Assembly (NCBI GenBank): GCA_016722945.1
Contig: JAEQMT010000059.1
Coordinates: 62,001 to 126,000 of the forward strand
Reading direction: 5' to 3'
Length of the DNA: 64,000 nt
From: Desulfofustis sp. PB-SRB1
GTDB taxonomy: Bacteria > Desulfobacterota > Desulfobulbia > Desulfobulbales > Desulfocapsaceae
Within the stretch, counting starts at the first letter, position 1. Each line of letters begins with the position of its first letter. This document shows positions 55,853-64,000 of this stretch, one piece after another. A program made the position numbers and the translations under genes. The notes below the pieces were generated by a model, which did no database searches, was not told where the DNA came from, and saw nothing but the letters and a program-made list of their open reading frames with translations.

Positions 55853-56458
55853 ATGGGCTTGGCTCGTGGTTCCGTCAGTTTTGTCCGGTTTAAGGTGGAT
55901 GGTTCTCTACCTGCCGACGGCGAAGATTTTCTTGAGGAACGGCTGAAACTTTATACGTTTCGTGATATTGACAATCATACCGATGAGCTTTCGGTGGGAT
56001 GGGTGTCACTGGGGAGGCTGTGGGGGCTTGACCTCAACTACCCGCCTGCTTTGACTGGTGATCATTTGGTAGCGTCGCTGCGTATTGATCAGCGCAAGGT
56101 CGCGCCGGCGCTGATCAATAAATTCGTCCAGAAAGAAGAAGCGGTCATTCTCAAGCAGAAACAGATTCCTTCGCTCACCAGAGTTGAGCGAAGAAAACTT
56201 AAAAACAAGGTGCGCGCCCACCTGCTTGCCAAGGCGGTACCGGTTGCCGCAATGTATGATATCTGTTGGAATCTTGCCGAATCATCACTGCTTCTGTGTG
56301 GAGGTAATGCAATTATTGAGGGTATTCTAGAGGATTTCTTCAAACAGTGTTTTGACCTGATTCTTATCCGTGATTCACCTCTGGAAATTGCCGCTATCGG
56401 TTTGAGTGAGGAGCAGGCGTCATCATTACGTACCGCTTCACCCGCCGTTTTTGCATGA
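55853..56458 (+). CDS. Short RdgC-like recombination-associated protein
   Basis: A 201-residue protein related to RdgC, a ring-shaped DNA-binding protein that limits RecA activity. The best match is the second half: NKVRAHLLAKAVPVAAMYD, ICWNLAESSLLLCGGN, and EDFFKQCFDLILI. E. coli RdgC has about 300 residues, so this is a shortened version that may lack one lobe. The ATG at 55853 follows GAGGT six bases upstream. The next gene starts eight bases after it ends. The relation is moderately certain. Confidence 0.7.
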   Translation: MGLARGSVSFVRFKVDGSLPADGEDFLEERLKLYTFRDIDNHTDELSVGWVSLGRLWGLDLNYPPALTGDHLVASLRIDQRKVAPALINKFVQKEEAVILKQKQIPSLTRVERRKLKNKVRAHLLAKAVPVAAMYDICWNLAESSLLLCGGNAIIEGILEDFFKQCFDLILIRDSPLEIAAIGLSEEQASSLRTASPAVFA

Positions 56459-56465
56459 GGATACC

Positions 56466-57017
56466 ATGAACTATCTCGATGATATCGGCGACTACGGTTT
56501 TGTCGGCCAGGAATTTCTTACCTGGCTCTGGTTTAAGAGCGAACAGCGGGGCGGCGCCGTCACGCTGGCCGAAGCGGGCGATATCGCCATCACATTCGAA
56601 AAGCATATGGTGCTTGAGTATGGGGTGGACGACTATCACGAACGGGTCATCTGCAGCGGTTTAAATACCCAGCTCAACGAAGCGCGAACCGCCCTTCGCC
56701 ACGGTAAAAAGCTCGAACAGGCTCGGATAAAACTATCGCAGTTCAATACCGAGTACATTTTTACCTTCGCGGCGCGTACCTTTGGTTTTAAAAATATCGT
56801 CCTGCCCCGCTCAACCCAGCCGGAAACGCTGATGGGGCCGGACGGTACGGGGACTGAGGGGCAGGAACTCAATGACCGTATTGAGGCAATTGAAACCGTG
56901 GTTCGCCTGTTTTATGAATTATTTTCGTTATTCTGCACCGTGCGCACCAGTGCAGGGTGGGATGAAGAATTGCGGGCCATCCGCCGCTGGGTGCATGGCG
57001 CCGCGGAGCGCGTTTGA
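56466..57017 (+). CDS. Uncharacterised protein paired with the RdgC-like gene
   Basis: A 183-residue soluble, acidic/basic mixed protein, MNYLDDIGDYGFVGQEFLTW then LWFKSEQRGGAVTLAEAGDI. The C-terminal half is helical with RLFYELFSLFCTVRTSAGW. I do not recognise a family. It starts eight bases after the RdgC-like stop and ends 14 bases before gatB, so the three genes are probably co-transcribed. It may be a partner of the RdgC-like protein. An upstream frame start at 56406 overlaps the RdgC-like gene and is less likely. Confidence 0.65.
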   Translation: MNYLDDIGDYGFVGQEFLTWLWFKSEQRGGAVTLAEAGDIAITFEKHMVLEYGVDDYHERVICSGLNTQLNEARTALRHGKKLEQARIKLSQFNTEYIFTFAARTFGFKNIVLPRSTQPETLMGPDGTGTEGQELNDRIEAIETVVRLFYELFSLFCTVRTSAGWDEELRAIRRWVHGAAERV

Positions 57018-57031
57018 TCGGGAATAATACG

Positions 57032-58462
57032 ATGGAATTTGAAACGGTTATCGGCCTTGAAGTACACGCCCAGTTGAGAACCGCCACCAAGATCTTCTGC
57101 GGTTGTGCGACCACTTTTGGCGCCCCCCCCAATACCAATACCTGTCCGGTCTGCCTCGGGTTGCCGGGCAGTTTGCCGGTGCTCAATAAAATGGCGGTGG
57201 AGTACGGCATCAAGGTGGCGCTTGCCGCCAACGCTACGGTTAATCCGCTGAGCCAGTTCGCCCGGAAAAATTATTTTTATCCCGATTTACCCAAGGGGTA
57301 CCAGACCTCGCAATATGATCGCCCACTGGTGGAACATGGCCGCATCGACATTACCGTTGACAATGAGGTGAAAACCATCGGTATTACCCGTATGCACCTG
57401 GAAGAAGATGCCGGAAAACTGATTCATGACGAGCGCGAACCCCGCTCCTTTGTCGATTTGAACCGGGCCGGAACCCCTCTGCTTGAAATTGTCTCCGAGC
57501 CCGATCTGCGTTCACCCGCCGAAGCGGTGGACTACCTGCGTAAACTCCACACCATGTTGCGCTATCTCGATGTCTGTGATGGTAACATGCAGGAGGGGAG
57601 TTTTCGCTGCGATGCCAATATCTCCCTGCGACCCTTTGGTGCCGCTGAATTCGGAGTGCGTACCGAGCTCAAGAACATGAACTCATTTCGTCACGTACAG
57701 GCGGCCCTGGAATATGAACAGCGGCGTCAACGCGATATTTTGCTGGAAGGCGGCACGGTGATCCAACAGACCATGTTGTGGAACCCGGACAAAGGGATTA
57801 CCGAGCCCATGCGGGGCAAGGAAGACGCTCATGATTACCGGTATTTCCCCTGCCCGGACCTGCTTGAAGTGCAGGTCGATGATAGCTGGGTAAATACCGT
57901 CCGGCACACCCTGCCGGAGTTGCCCGAAGCGCGTCGAAATCGCTTTGTGGATAGTTATGGACTGCCCCCTTATGATGCCGCCCTGCTCACCGAAGCCCGT
58001 GAGCTGGCCGATTATTTTGAGCAGGCCACGGCCACCGGCGCACCCGCCAAAAAGGTTGCCAACTGGGTGATGACTGAGCTGCTCCGTGAAGTTACCGCAC
58101 CGGCCCTTATTGCTGATGGTGCGGTTTCCCCGGAACATCTGGGTACCCTGGTGCTGTTGATAGAAGATGGCACGATCAGCGGAAAAATCGGCAAAAGTGT
58201 CTTCACCGAGATGATCTCCTCCGGTAAAGACCCGCGCACCATCATTACCGAAAAAGGGTTCAGTCAGATATCGGACGAAGATGAACTGCTGAAACTGGTG
58301 CGTGAGATCATCACAGCCAGCCCCGATCAGGTAGCCCAGTTCAAGGCCGGCAAGTCCAAGGTGATGGGCTACTTCATCGGCCGGTTAATGCAGAAAACCA
58401 AAGGATCCGCCAACCCCAAACTTGCCAATCAGCTCTTTACCAGGGAGTTGTCGGCACGCTAG
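57032..58462 (+). CDS. gatB: Asp-tRNA(Asn)/Glu-tRNA(Gln) amidotransferase subunit B
   Basis: The tRNA-binding, amide-transferring subunit of GatCAB. The 476 residues open MEFETVIGLEVHAQLRTATKIFCGC, then NTCPVCLGLPGSLPVLN, YFYPDLPKGYQTSQYD and the C-terminal YqeY-like domain ending around KSKVMGYFIGRLMQKTKG. The ATG at 57032 is preferred over a TTG at 57014. gatCA is 21 kb away at 34776-36555. Confidence 0.96.
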   Translation: MEFETVIGLEVHAQLRTATKIFCGCATTFGAPPNTNTCPVCLGLPGSLPVLNKMAVEYGIKVALAANATVNPLSQFARKNYFYPDLPKGYQTSQYDRPLVEHGRIDITVDNEVKTIGITRMHLEEDAGKLIHDEREPRSFVDLNRAGTPLLEIVSEPDLRSPAEAVDYLRKLHTMLRYLDVCDGNMQEGSFRCDANISLRPFGAAEFGVRTELKNMNSFRHVQAALEYEQRRQRDILLEGGTVIQQTMLWNPDKGITEPMRGKEDAHDYRYFPCPDLLEVQVDDSWVNTVRHTLPELPEARRNRFVDSYGLPPYDAALLTEARELADYFEQATATGAPAKKVANWVMTELLREVTAPALIADGAVSPEHLGTLVLLIEDGTISGKIGKSVFTEMISSGKDPRTIITEKGFSQISDEDELLKLVREIITASPDQVAQFKAGKSKVMGYFIGRLMQKTKGSANPKLANQLFTRELSAR

Positions 58463-58471
58463 CAGCCACCG

Positions 58472-59218
58472 ATGGAAAAGCGGCAATGGCAACAAAAAGG
58501 AGCGGGACATCGGCAGCGGTTGCGAGAGCGTTTTCTTGCCTCCGGGTTGGATGCGTTTTCCGCCGCGGAAGTGCTGGAACTGCTTTTGAGTTTCGGTACC
58601 CCGCGTAAAGATTGCAAGGAACCGGCCCGGGAGCTGCTCAAAGCATTCAAAAGCTTCGCCGCCGTGCTGGATGCCACCCCGCATGAACTGAGCCGGGTTT
58701 CCGGGGTGGGTGAAAAAAACAGTTTTGCCCTGCAATTCGTCAAGGCAGTGGCTGATCGCTACCTGCAGGAGCGGTTACACGGCAAGTCGTATCTCAAATC
58801 CTCCCACGATGTCATAAACTATCTGCGTCACTCCCTGCAGGGGCGCCGCATCGAGTGCTTTACCGCTATTTTTCTCGATGCATCACTGGGCATCATCGAT
58901 GCCGAGGTGATCGCCGAGGGGACAATCACCGTCAATACCGTCTACCCGCGTGAAATTATGCAGCGTGCCATTACCCGGCACGCCGCCGCGCTGCTGGTGG
59001 CGCATAACCATCCATCCGGTTCTTTAACCCCCTCGGCGCCGGATATTTCCCTGACCAGACAACTCTATCTGCTCTGTACCATGATGCAGATTAGGCTGCT
59101 GGATCACATCATTATCGGAGATGGCTATTTCAGTTTTGCCGACAACGGCATCATGGCCGAGATCTCTGACTGGGCCGCTGCCATTACCAGTGGTTTTGCC
59201 GTTTCAGGCGAGCCTTGA
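58472..59218 (+). CDS. radC: RadC family JAMM protein
   Basis: A 248-residue RadC/MPN domain protein. An HhH-like N-terminal region (LSRVSGVGEKNSFALQF) is followed by the JAMM metal motif in LLVAHNHPSGSLTPSAPD. The metal-binding residues are complete, so it should be catalytic; the substrate is not known, and the old DNA-repair name is not supported for most members. It lies between gatB and hemW with gaps of nine and three bases. Confidence 0.9.
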   Translation: MEKRQWQQKGAGHRQRLRERFLASGLDAFSAAEVLELLLSFGTPRKDCKEPARELLKAFKSFAAVLDATPHELSRVSGVGEKNSFALQFVKAVADRYLQERLHGKSYLKSSHDVINYLRHSLQGRRIECFTAIFLDASLGIIDAEVIAEGTITVNTVYPREIMQRAITRHAAALLVAHNHPSGSLTPSAPDISLTRQLYLLCTMMQIRLLDHIIIGDGYFSFADNGIMAEISDWAAAITSGFAVSGEP

Positions 59219-59221
59219 AAC

Positions 59222-60352
59222 ATGGTACGGGCCCTTTATATCCATCTGCCCTTTTGCCTGAAAAAGTGTCTCTATTGCGGGTTTCCATCCACTGATGACC
59301 CTTTTTTCAGCCATGAGCGTTATATCCAGGCTCTGGTCAGAGAAATAAGCGGCGTGCGGGATCTGGGGGAGACCGATTCACTCACATCCGTATATATGGG
59401 TGGCGGAACTCCCAGTGCTCTTGCCCCCAGCCTTCTTGCCGATCTGTTGGTGCACTGCCGTACCACTTTCAGGATGGAGGCCGATGCGGAGATCACCATA
59501 GAGGTAAATCCGGCAACGGTGAGCAACGCCGATCTCGAGCTGCTGCGCGGGACCGGGTTCAACCGGCTTTCCGTCGGCGTCCAATCCATCCACAACGATG
59601 AACTGGCAAGTCTAGGCAGACTACACGATGGTGCGGCCGGGCTCAGGTGCATTGCCATGGCGGCATCCGCCGGTTTTACCAACATCAGTGTCGATCTGAT
59701 GTATGGTATTCCCCGCCAGACCCCTGACAGCTGGCGCCAAACCCTGGAGGCGGTTCTTGCCGGTCAGCCCACTCACCTTTCCATCTACGAGTTGAGCATC
59801 GAACCAGATACCCCGTTTGGTGTCATGCAGGCGGCGGGTGAGCTTGCCACCTGCTCCGAGGATGACCTGACGGAAATGGAGGAGATAACATCACGGGTCT
59901 GCACGGCAGCCAGGTTGCACCGCTATGAAATCGCCAGTTACGCCAGAGCGGGGAATCTATGCCGGCACAATCTCACGTACTGGCGCAATCTGCCCTATTA
60001 CGGCTGTGGCGCCGGGTCGGTGAGTTTTATCAACGGTAGCCGCTGTCGCCGGGTAAGCGACCCGGAAGGCTATTGCCGCAGCCTGGAAACAGGGCAACCA
60101 GTATTTGCCGAGTGTGAAAAACTGTCCGCTGAGGCCGGATTTAAAGAAAGTGTCATGCTTGGCTTGCGGCTCATGGACGGCCCCGATATCAGCGAACTGC
60201 AGCAGCGTTATCAGCTTGATATCGACACGGTCTACCCAGACGAAATTACCACACTGGTCGACCAGGGACTGTTGCACCGGACTTCCCGTCGAGTATATCT
60301 GACCCCACGCGGACTTCGCTACGCCAACATGGTTATGGCCCGGTTGATCTGA
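59222..60352 (+). CDS. hemW: HemW-like radical SAM protein
   Basis: A 376-residue radical SAM enzyme. The iron-sulfur motif CLKKCLYCGF (C-x3-C-x2-C) lies near residue 12 in LPFCLKKCLYCGFPS. It also has MGGGTPSALAP, LSVGVQSIHNDELASLGRLHD, DLMYGIPRQTPDSWRQTL and THLSIYELSIEPDTPF, all typical of HemW/HemN-like coproporphyrinogen-related proteins. HemW is a haem chaperone rather than the dehydrogenase. The start at 59222 is three bases after the radC stop. Confidence 0.9.
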   Translation: MVRALYIHLPFCLKKCLYCGFPSTDDPFFSHERYIQALVREISGVRDLGETDSLTSVYMGGGTPSALAPSLLADLLVHCRTTFRMEADAEITIEVNPATVSNADLELLRGTGFNRLSVGVQSIHNDELASLGRLHDGAAGLRCIAMAASAGFTNISVDLMYGIPRQTPDSWRQTLEAVLAGQPTHLSIYELSIEPDTPFGVMQAAGELATCSEDDLTEMEEITSRVCTAARLHRYEIASYARAGNLCRHNLTYWRNLPYYGCGAGSVSFINGSRCRRVSDPEGYCRSLETGQPVFAECEKLSAEAGFKESVMLGLRLMDGPDISELQQRYQLDIDTVYPDEITTLVDQGLLHRTSRRVYLTPRGLRYANMVMARLI

Positions 60353-60416
60353 GGAAAACTCCAGGGGCTGGCGCTCGGCACCATTTATTTGTACGATCGA
60401 CTGTTTGACACCGATA

Positions 60417-61169
60417 TCACTCTTCAATACTCACAAAATTCAGGGTGGCTTGGACCACGAGCAGGGGAAAAAGCAGGGCCATGATGAAAATATTTACTAC
60501 CGGGATCATGCCGATCAGAGCGGGCAATGTGCCCAACCGAATGGCGACACGGGGTCGGTCTTGCAGCCACCGTATCTTGCGGCGCAGCGCCCAGTGTCGA
60601 TTGGCGGCGGGAAAATCGATAAACAATAGAGCGGTATAGAAGATGTAGATAATCAGCACCAGTACCGGCCCGAACAGGGGAACCAGGCCGATAACAAGTG
60701 AAGCCACGGCGATACCAATCCCCATCAGGGCCAGCTTGACGCCTTCTTTAATATCAAGAAGCAGGGTGCGCGGGGAAAATCTGATGGCGTTTGTCCCCGT
60801 AACAAGGGTTGCTCGCTCAACCGCTTCGCTGAGCAGGCTATACAACGGTGAACTCAGTGTGTAGGCAAGCAGAAAACAGAGATAGAACCCAATCAAACGT
60901 GAAACCAGCAGATAAAACCACATTACCAGCCGCCAGCCGCCCTCGATGATTATTGCCCACCAACCATCACTGGGCTGCGGTGGTTTCAGCAAATCAGTGA
61001 AGAACGTATCCAACTGGGCTATGATAAAGGTAAAGCCCAGCCAGCTCAGCAAGGCGGTAAGGCTGACCAGTCCCAGCGAGAACATGAGCAGCCCGGGATG
61101 GCGGAGCAGAAACAATACGGCCCCGGAAAGATTGACCCAGGCCGGATTTTGTGGTGATGTGGTGTTCAT
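60417..61169 (-). CDS. EI24/CysZ-like membrane protein
   Basis: A 250-residue integral membrane protein with about four hydrophobic regions and the EI24-domain pattern (FLLAYTLSSPLYSLLSEAVE then LLFIDFPAANRHWALRRKIRWLQ). CysZ members take up sulfate; others have unknown roles. The ATG at 61169 is preferred; the frame to 61211 has no support. It is a single gene between hemW and the divergent radA. A sulfate-related role would suit a sulfur-cycle organism but is only a possibility. Confidence 0.8.
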   Translation of the reverse strand: MNTTSPQNPAWVNLSGAVLFLLRHPGLLMFSLGLVSLTALLSWLGFTFIIAQLDTFFTDLLKPPQPSDGWWAIIIEGGWRLVMWFYLLVSRLIGFYLCFLLAYTLSSPLYSLLSEAVERATLVTGTNAIRFSPRTLLLDIKEGVKLALMGIGIAVASLVIGLVPLFGPVLVLIIYIFYTALLFIDFPAANRHWALRRKIRWLQDRPRVAIRLGTLPALIGMIPVVNIFIMALLFPLLVVQATLNFVSIEE

Positions 61170-61241
61170 CGGATCGAGGTTAATTGAAGAGCGCACGTGT
61201 GGTACCGGCACATTGTATGGTATGTATCAGGTGCATCTTGA

Positions 61242-62609
61242 ATGGGAAATGAAATGGTGGCACCGAAGAGAATAACAACACACTTTGTCTGTCGCCACTG
61301 CGATTTTCGCAGTGTTAAGTGGCTTGGCCGTTGCCCCCAGTGCGGAGAGTGGAACAGCCTGGTGGAGCAGAAGGAGACGGTGCCGCACTCTGCATCTTCG
61401 TTTGAGCGGCCGGTACCCTTGATGGATGCGCCGGAATTCCCCGAACCCCGCCTGCGGACTGCCATTTCCGAATTTGATCGGGTTCTGGGCGGCGGTATCG
61501 TGCCCGGTTCCGCTATTTTGATCGGTGGCGATCCCGGTATCGGTAAATCAACCCTGCTGTTGCATGTGTTGGCGGCATTAGCCGATCAGGGCGCGGCGGC
61601 GCTCTATATCTGCGGTGAGGAATCGCCGCACCAGGTAAAAATGCGAGCCCACCGTCTTGGTGCCCTGCGCCCTACTCAATATCTGAGCACCGAGCGTTTG
61701 GTAGAGGCGGTGTGCGCCATGGCAAAGGAGCTGCGTCCGGCCCTGATTGCCGTTGACTCCATCCAGACCATGCGCTGTCATGAGGTGGCTTCGGCGCCCG
61801 GCTCCCTGGCCCAGGTGCGCGAATCAACCGCCCGGCTGGTGGAGTTTGCCAAGAAAGAACATCTGCCGATTATCCTTGTGGGACATGTCACCAAAGACGG
61901 CGCCATTGCCGGGCCCCGGGTTCTTGAGCATATGGTGGACACGGTGCTCTATTTCGAAGGTGAGCGCTACCAGAATTACCGATTGTTACGTACCGTCAAA
62001 AACCGCTTCGGCTCCACCAACGAGATCGGGGTATTTGCCATGAGCGCTAAGGGGCTTGAGGAAATAGCAAATCCTTCGGCGCTTTTTCTGGCCGAACGCC
62101 CGGAGCGGGTTTCCGGCTCGGTGGTGGTTCCCAGCATGGAGGGGAGCAGGCCGATCCTGGTGGAGGTGCAGGCCCTGGTCAGCCCATCTTATCTGGGGAC
62201 GCCGCGGCGTACCGCGATCGGCACCGACCCGCAGCGGGTGGCGCTGCTGTGCGCGGTGCTTGAAAAAAAGGGGGGATTAGATTTAGCTGGGCGCGATATT
62301 TACATCAATATTGCCGGGGGCATCAAGATAAGCGAGCCGGCGCTTGATCTGGGCGTTGTTGTCGCCATGGCCTCCAGCGTGTTCGATACGCCGGTGGAAC
62401 CGCTGACGGCGGTGTGCGGGGAGGTTGGTCTGGCTGGTGAGGTGCGGATGGTAAGCGGCATGGAATCGCGTATCCAGGAGGCAAGGCGACTTGGTTTTGG
62501 CCGCCTCATCACGCCCGTCGGAAAGGAGGATATGGCGCCGAATGAAGGCAGCCTTGCCCACATTGAAATCGGTTCACTGGCCGAATTGATGGATGTGTTA
62601 TTTGGATAA
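61242..62609 (+). CDS. radA: DNA repair protein RadA
   Basis: A RecA-like ATPase for branch migration of recombination intermediates. The 455 residues have the N-terminal C4 zinc finger (CRHCDFRSVKWLGRCPQCGEW), the Walker A GGDPGIGKSTLLL, the RadA-specific KNRFG motif (TVKNRFGSTNEIGVFAM), and the Lon-like C-terminal domain. An ATG at 61254 is an equally possible start. lon lies 381 bases downstream. Confidence 0.95.
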   Translation: MGNEMVAPKRITTHFVCRHCDFRSVKWLGRCPQCGEWNSLVEQKETVPHSASSFERPVPLMDAPEFPEPRLRTAISEFDRVLGGGIVPGSAILIGGDPGIGKSTLLLHVLAALADQGAAALYICGEESPHQVKMRAHRLGALRPTQYLSTERLVEAVCAMAKELRPALIAVDSIQTMRCHEVASAPGSLAQVRESTARLVEFAKKEHLPIILVGHVTKDGAIAGPRVLEHMVDTVLYFEGERYQNYRLLRTVKNRFGSTNEIGVFAMSAKGLEEIANPSALFLAERPERVSGSVVVPSMEGSRPILVEVQALVSPSYLGTPRRTAIGTDPQRVALLCAVLEKKGGLDLAGRDIYINIAGGIKISEPALDLGVVVAMASSVFDTPVEPLTAVCGEVGLAGEVRMVSGMESRIQEARRLGFGRLITPVGKEDMAPNEGSLAHIEIGSLAELMDVLFG

Positions 62610-62631
62610 TACTATTTACCGGAGTGCTAAC

Positions 62632-62736
62632 ATGGATCACCACGATCATCACGAAGACCCTCGGGTCTGCTATCAGGTTGGGGTCATTTTCGTTCTCGTT
62701 CTCGGTGGTTTGCTTCTTCTGGGACTGCTGAGCTGA
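62632..62736 (+). CDS. Small histidine-rich membrane peptide
   Basis: A 34-residue frame, MDHHDHHEDPRVCYQVG, then a single hydrophobic helix (VIFVLVLGGLLLLGLLS) and a stop. GGAG lies nine bases upstream of the ATG. The N-terminus could bind a metal ion. It sits 22 bases after radA. No family is recognised; the clear ribosome site and coherent membrane helix make it plausible. Confidence 0.55.
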   Translation: MDHHDHHEDPRVCYQVGVIFVLVLGGLLLLGLLS

Positions 62737-62750
62737 TTGTCTCTTGAACC

Positions 62751-62781
62751 GGGTGCGGCGCAGAGAGAGTGTGCCGCACCC
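62751..62781. terminator. Hairpin after radA/small peptide
   Basis: GGGTGCGGC (62751-62759) pairs with GCCGCACCC (62773-62781). The following bases are not T-rich, so it may be a factor-dependent or weak terminator. The rest of the spacer to 62989 shows nothing further. Confidence 0.5.
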
Positions 62782-62989
62782 CGCCTCTTCATGGCGTATG
62801 CGGTGCGCTGTCTTGCCGGCGCCCGAGTGCCATGGCGCGGCTTCATTGTTTTATCATTACACCCGTTCAGGGTGTTAAGCTCATTCCATCTTTTGCACCA
62901 CTTCTCTTGTATTGCCAAATGTAAAACGGGATTTACCCTTTTATGTAAATAGTTTTTGGCAACACCTTCATCAATTAATAGGAGTAGTT

Positions 62990-64000
62990 ATGGCGGAAGA
63001 AGATAGTGTAATCACTGAAAACGAATCAGACGATTCTCAACAGGACGGAGCACTGCTGCCGGCCAAGGATATTCTACCCGACACCCTGCTTATTATCCCC
63101 CTGTATGATCGTCCCATGTTTCCTAAAATGATGGGACCGATCATGGTGGAGGATAAACGTCTGCAGATGAACATCAAGTCGGCTCAGGATAAGGGGGTGC
63201 CGATCTATCTCGGCCTGCTGCTGGTGAAACCCAATGAATCGGCCGTTGCCCATGCACCGCGGGCAATGGAGGATTTTTATGAGGTTGGGGTAGCGGCCAG
63301 GGTGGTGCAGATAACTCCGCCCAGCGGCGATCAGCCGATGCAGCTGGTGGCCCAGGCCCAGGAGCGTTATGCGGTAAAGGAACTGATCAGGGAAAAGCCC
63401 ATTTTTCAGGCTCGGGTAACCTATCTCAAGGATGAAGATGACGAATCCACCGAAGAGCTCAAAGCCTATTCGGTGGCCATCATCGACTGCATCAAGGAGC
63501 TGGTCAACCTCAACCCGCTGTTCAAGGAAGGGCTCAGTCTGTTGCTGGAGCGCATCAACGTAAGCGACCCAAGTGCTCTGGCCGATTTTTCCGCCTCCAT
63601 GACGACCTCATCAGGAGCGGAATTGCAGGCGATTCTCGAGACCGTTTCGGTACAGCAGCGACTGGAACGCGTCCTCATCCTGCTCAAAAAGGAGATTGAG
63701 ATATCAAAGCTCAAGGCCGATATCTCCAAGCGTATCGAAGAGCGGCTCTCCAAGCAGCAACGGGAATTTTTTCTCAAGCAGCAGCTCAAAGAGATTAAAA
63801 AAGAACTTGGTATCGCCAAGGATGACACCCAGAGCGAGCTTGAAAAATTTGAAAAGCGGCTCAAGACCCTCAACCCCTCCGAAGAGGGCAAGACCCGCAT
63901 CAATGAAGAGCTTGAGAAACTCAAGCTGCTGGAGCCGTCGTCGGCCGAATTCAATGTCACCCGCGCCTATCTTGACTGGCTTACCGTGCTTCCCTGGGGG
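62990..64000 (+). CDS. lon: Lon protease, N-terminal part (runs off window)
   Basis: ATP-dependent protease of the cytoplasm. The first 337 residues contain the N-terminal substrate-binding LAN domain (DTLLIIPLYDRPMFPKMMGP) and the start of the coiled-coil region with REFFLKQQLKEIKKELG, ending at TRAYLDWLTVLPWG, just before the ATPase domain. The ATG at 62990 follows AGGAGTAGTT. The catalytic Ser-Lys dyad is outside the window. An acidic leader of about 30 residues precedes the LAN domain. Confidence 0.95.
   Translation, partial: MAEEDSVITENESDDSQQDGALLPAKDILPDTLLIIPLYDRPMFPKMMGPIMVEDKRLQMNIKSAQDKGVPIYLGLLLVKPNESAVAHAPRAMEDFYEVGVAARVVQITPPSGDQPMQLVAQAQERYAVKELIREKPIFQARVTYLKDEDDESTEELKAYSVAIIDCIKELVNLNPLFKEGLSLLLERINVSDPSALADFSASMTTSSGAELQAILETVSVQQRLERVLILLKKEIEISKLKADISKRIEERLSKQQREFFLKQQLKEIKKELGIAKDDTQSELEKFEKRLKTLNPSEEGKTRINEELEKLKLLEPSSAEFNVTRAYLDWLTVLPWG

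Overview
The window looks like chromosomal DNA from a Gram-negative, anaerobic sulfur-cycle bacterium, most likely a member of the Desulfobulbales (Desulfobacterota). This placement is inferred from gene content, not from a marker-gene tree. Gram-negative markers are kdsA, kdsC and lptC for KDO/LPS, a Pal-type lipoprotein and several lipoprotein signals. A biotin-dependent Na+-pumping decarboxylase (oadG/oadA/oadB) suggests an anaerobe. A YedE-TusA-DsrE cluster with two small unknown proteins matches the 'YTD' cluster that has been linked to sulfur disproportionation. Base composition is moderately GC-rich, with AT-rich dips in a few intergenic spacers and around dnaN.

Layout. 1-7.8 kb: the 5' part of ilvC, surE, a glycine-zipper lipoprotein, an anti-sigma/sigma pair with pyrF at the end of the same operon, and a divergent VWA-domain (YfbK-like) protein, then a GtrA-like membrane protein. 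8.1-12.9 kb: the oxaloacetate/pyruvate decarboxylase Na+ pump cluster, interleaved with two small ferredoxin-like-fold proteins (ABM, NIPSNAP) and an IscA-like protein that lacks the usual cysteines; its beta subunit carries an extra lipoyl-like domain. 13-19.3 kb: two large MscS-family channels flanking about 1.5 kb of decayed DNA with a frameshifted HTH gene. 19.4-26.2 kb: fabI, msrAB, then pyrG-kdsA-kdsC-lptC and convergent trmO. 26.4-32.1 kb: nikR and a minus-strand operon rlmKL, orphan histidine kinase, FabH/OleA-like synthase, AMMECR1 protein, CxxxCC protein. 32.3-37.7 kb: pal with a broken frame, and a minus-strand operon HDAC-like, gatC, gatA, hisC, cmk. 37.9-40.8 kb: the YTD cluster with a divergent yedE and several palindromes. 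40.8-49.5 kb: a serine hydrolase, then an AT-rich candidate origin region and dnaN-gyrB-gyrA-gpsA. 49.7-55.7 kb: rdgB, queH, a NifA-like sigma-54 activator, two tRNA-Ser genes, an SH3 protein, parB-parA with a perfect parS, and tRNA-Glu and tRNA-Lys. 55.8-64 kb: a short RdgC-like protein with an unknown partner, gatB-radC-hemW, an EI24 membrane protein, radA, a small membrane peptide and the start of lon.

The dnaN-gyrB-gyrA group, parAB and parS suggest that the replication origin is close, although dnaA is not here. Two families of short dispersed repeats not explained by any gene occur in intergenic spacers: family A (about 170 bp, two copies) and family B (about 125-145 bp, three copies). 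Two genes (pal and the HTH gene) appear frameshifted at mononucleotide runs, so either real decay or homopolymer sequencing errors should be considered.
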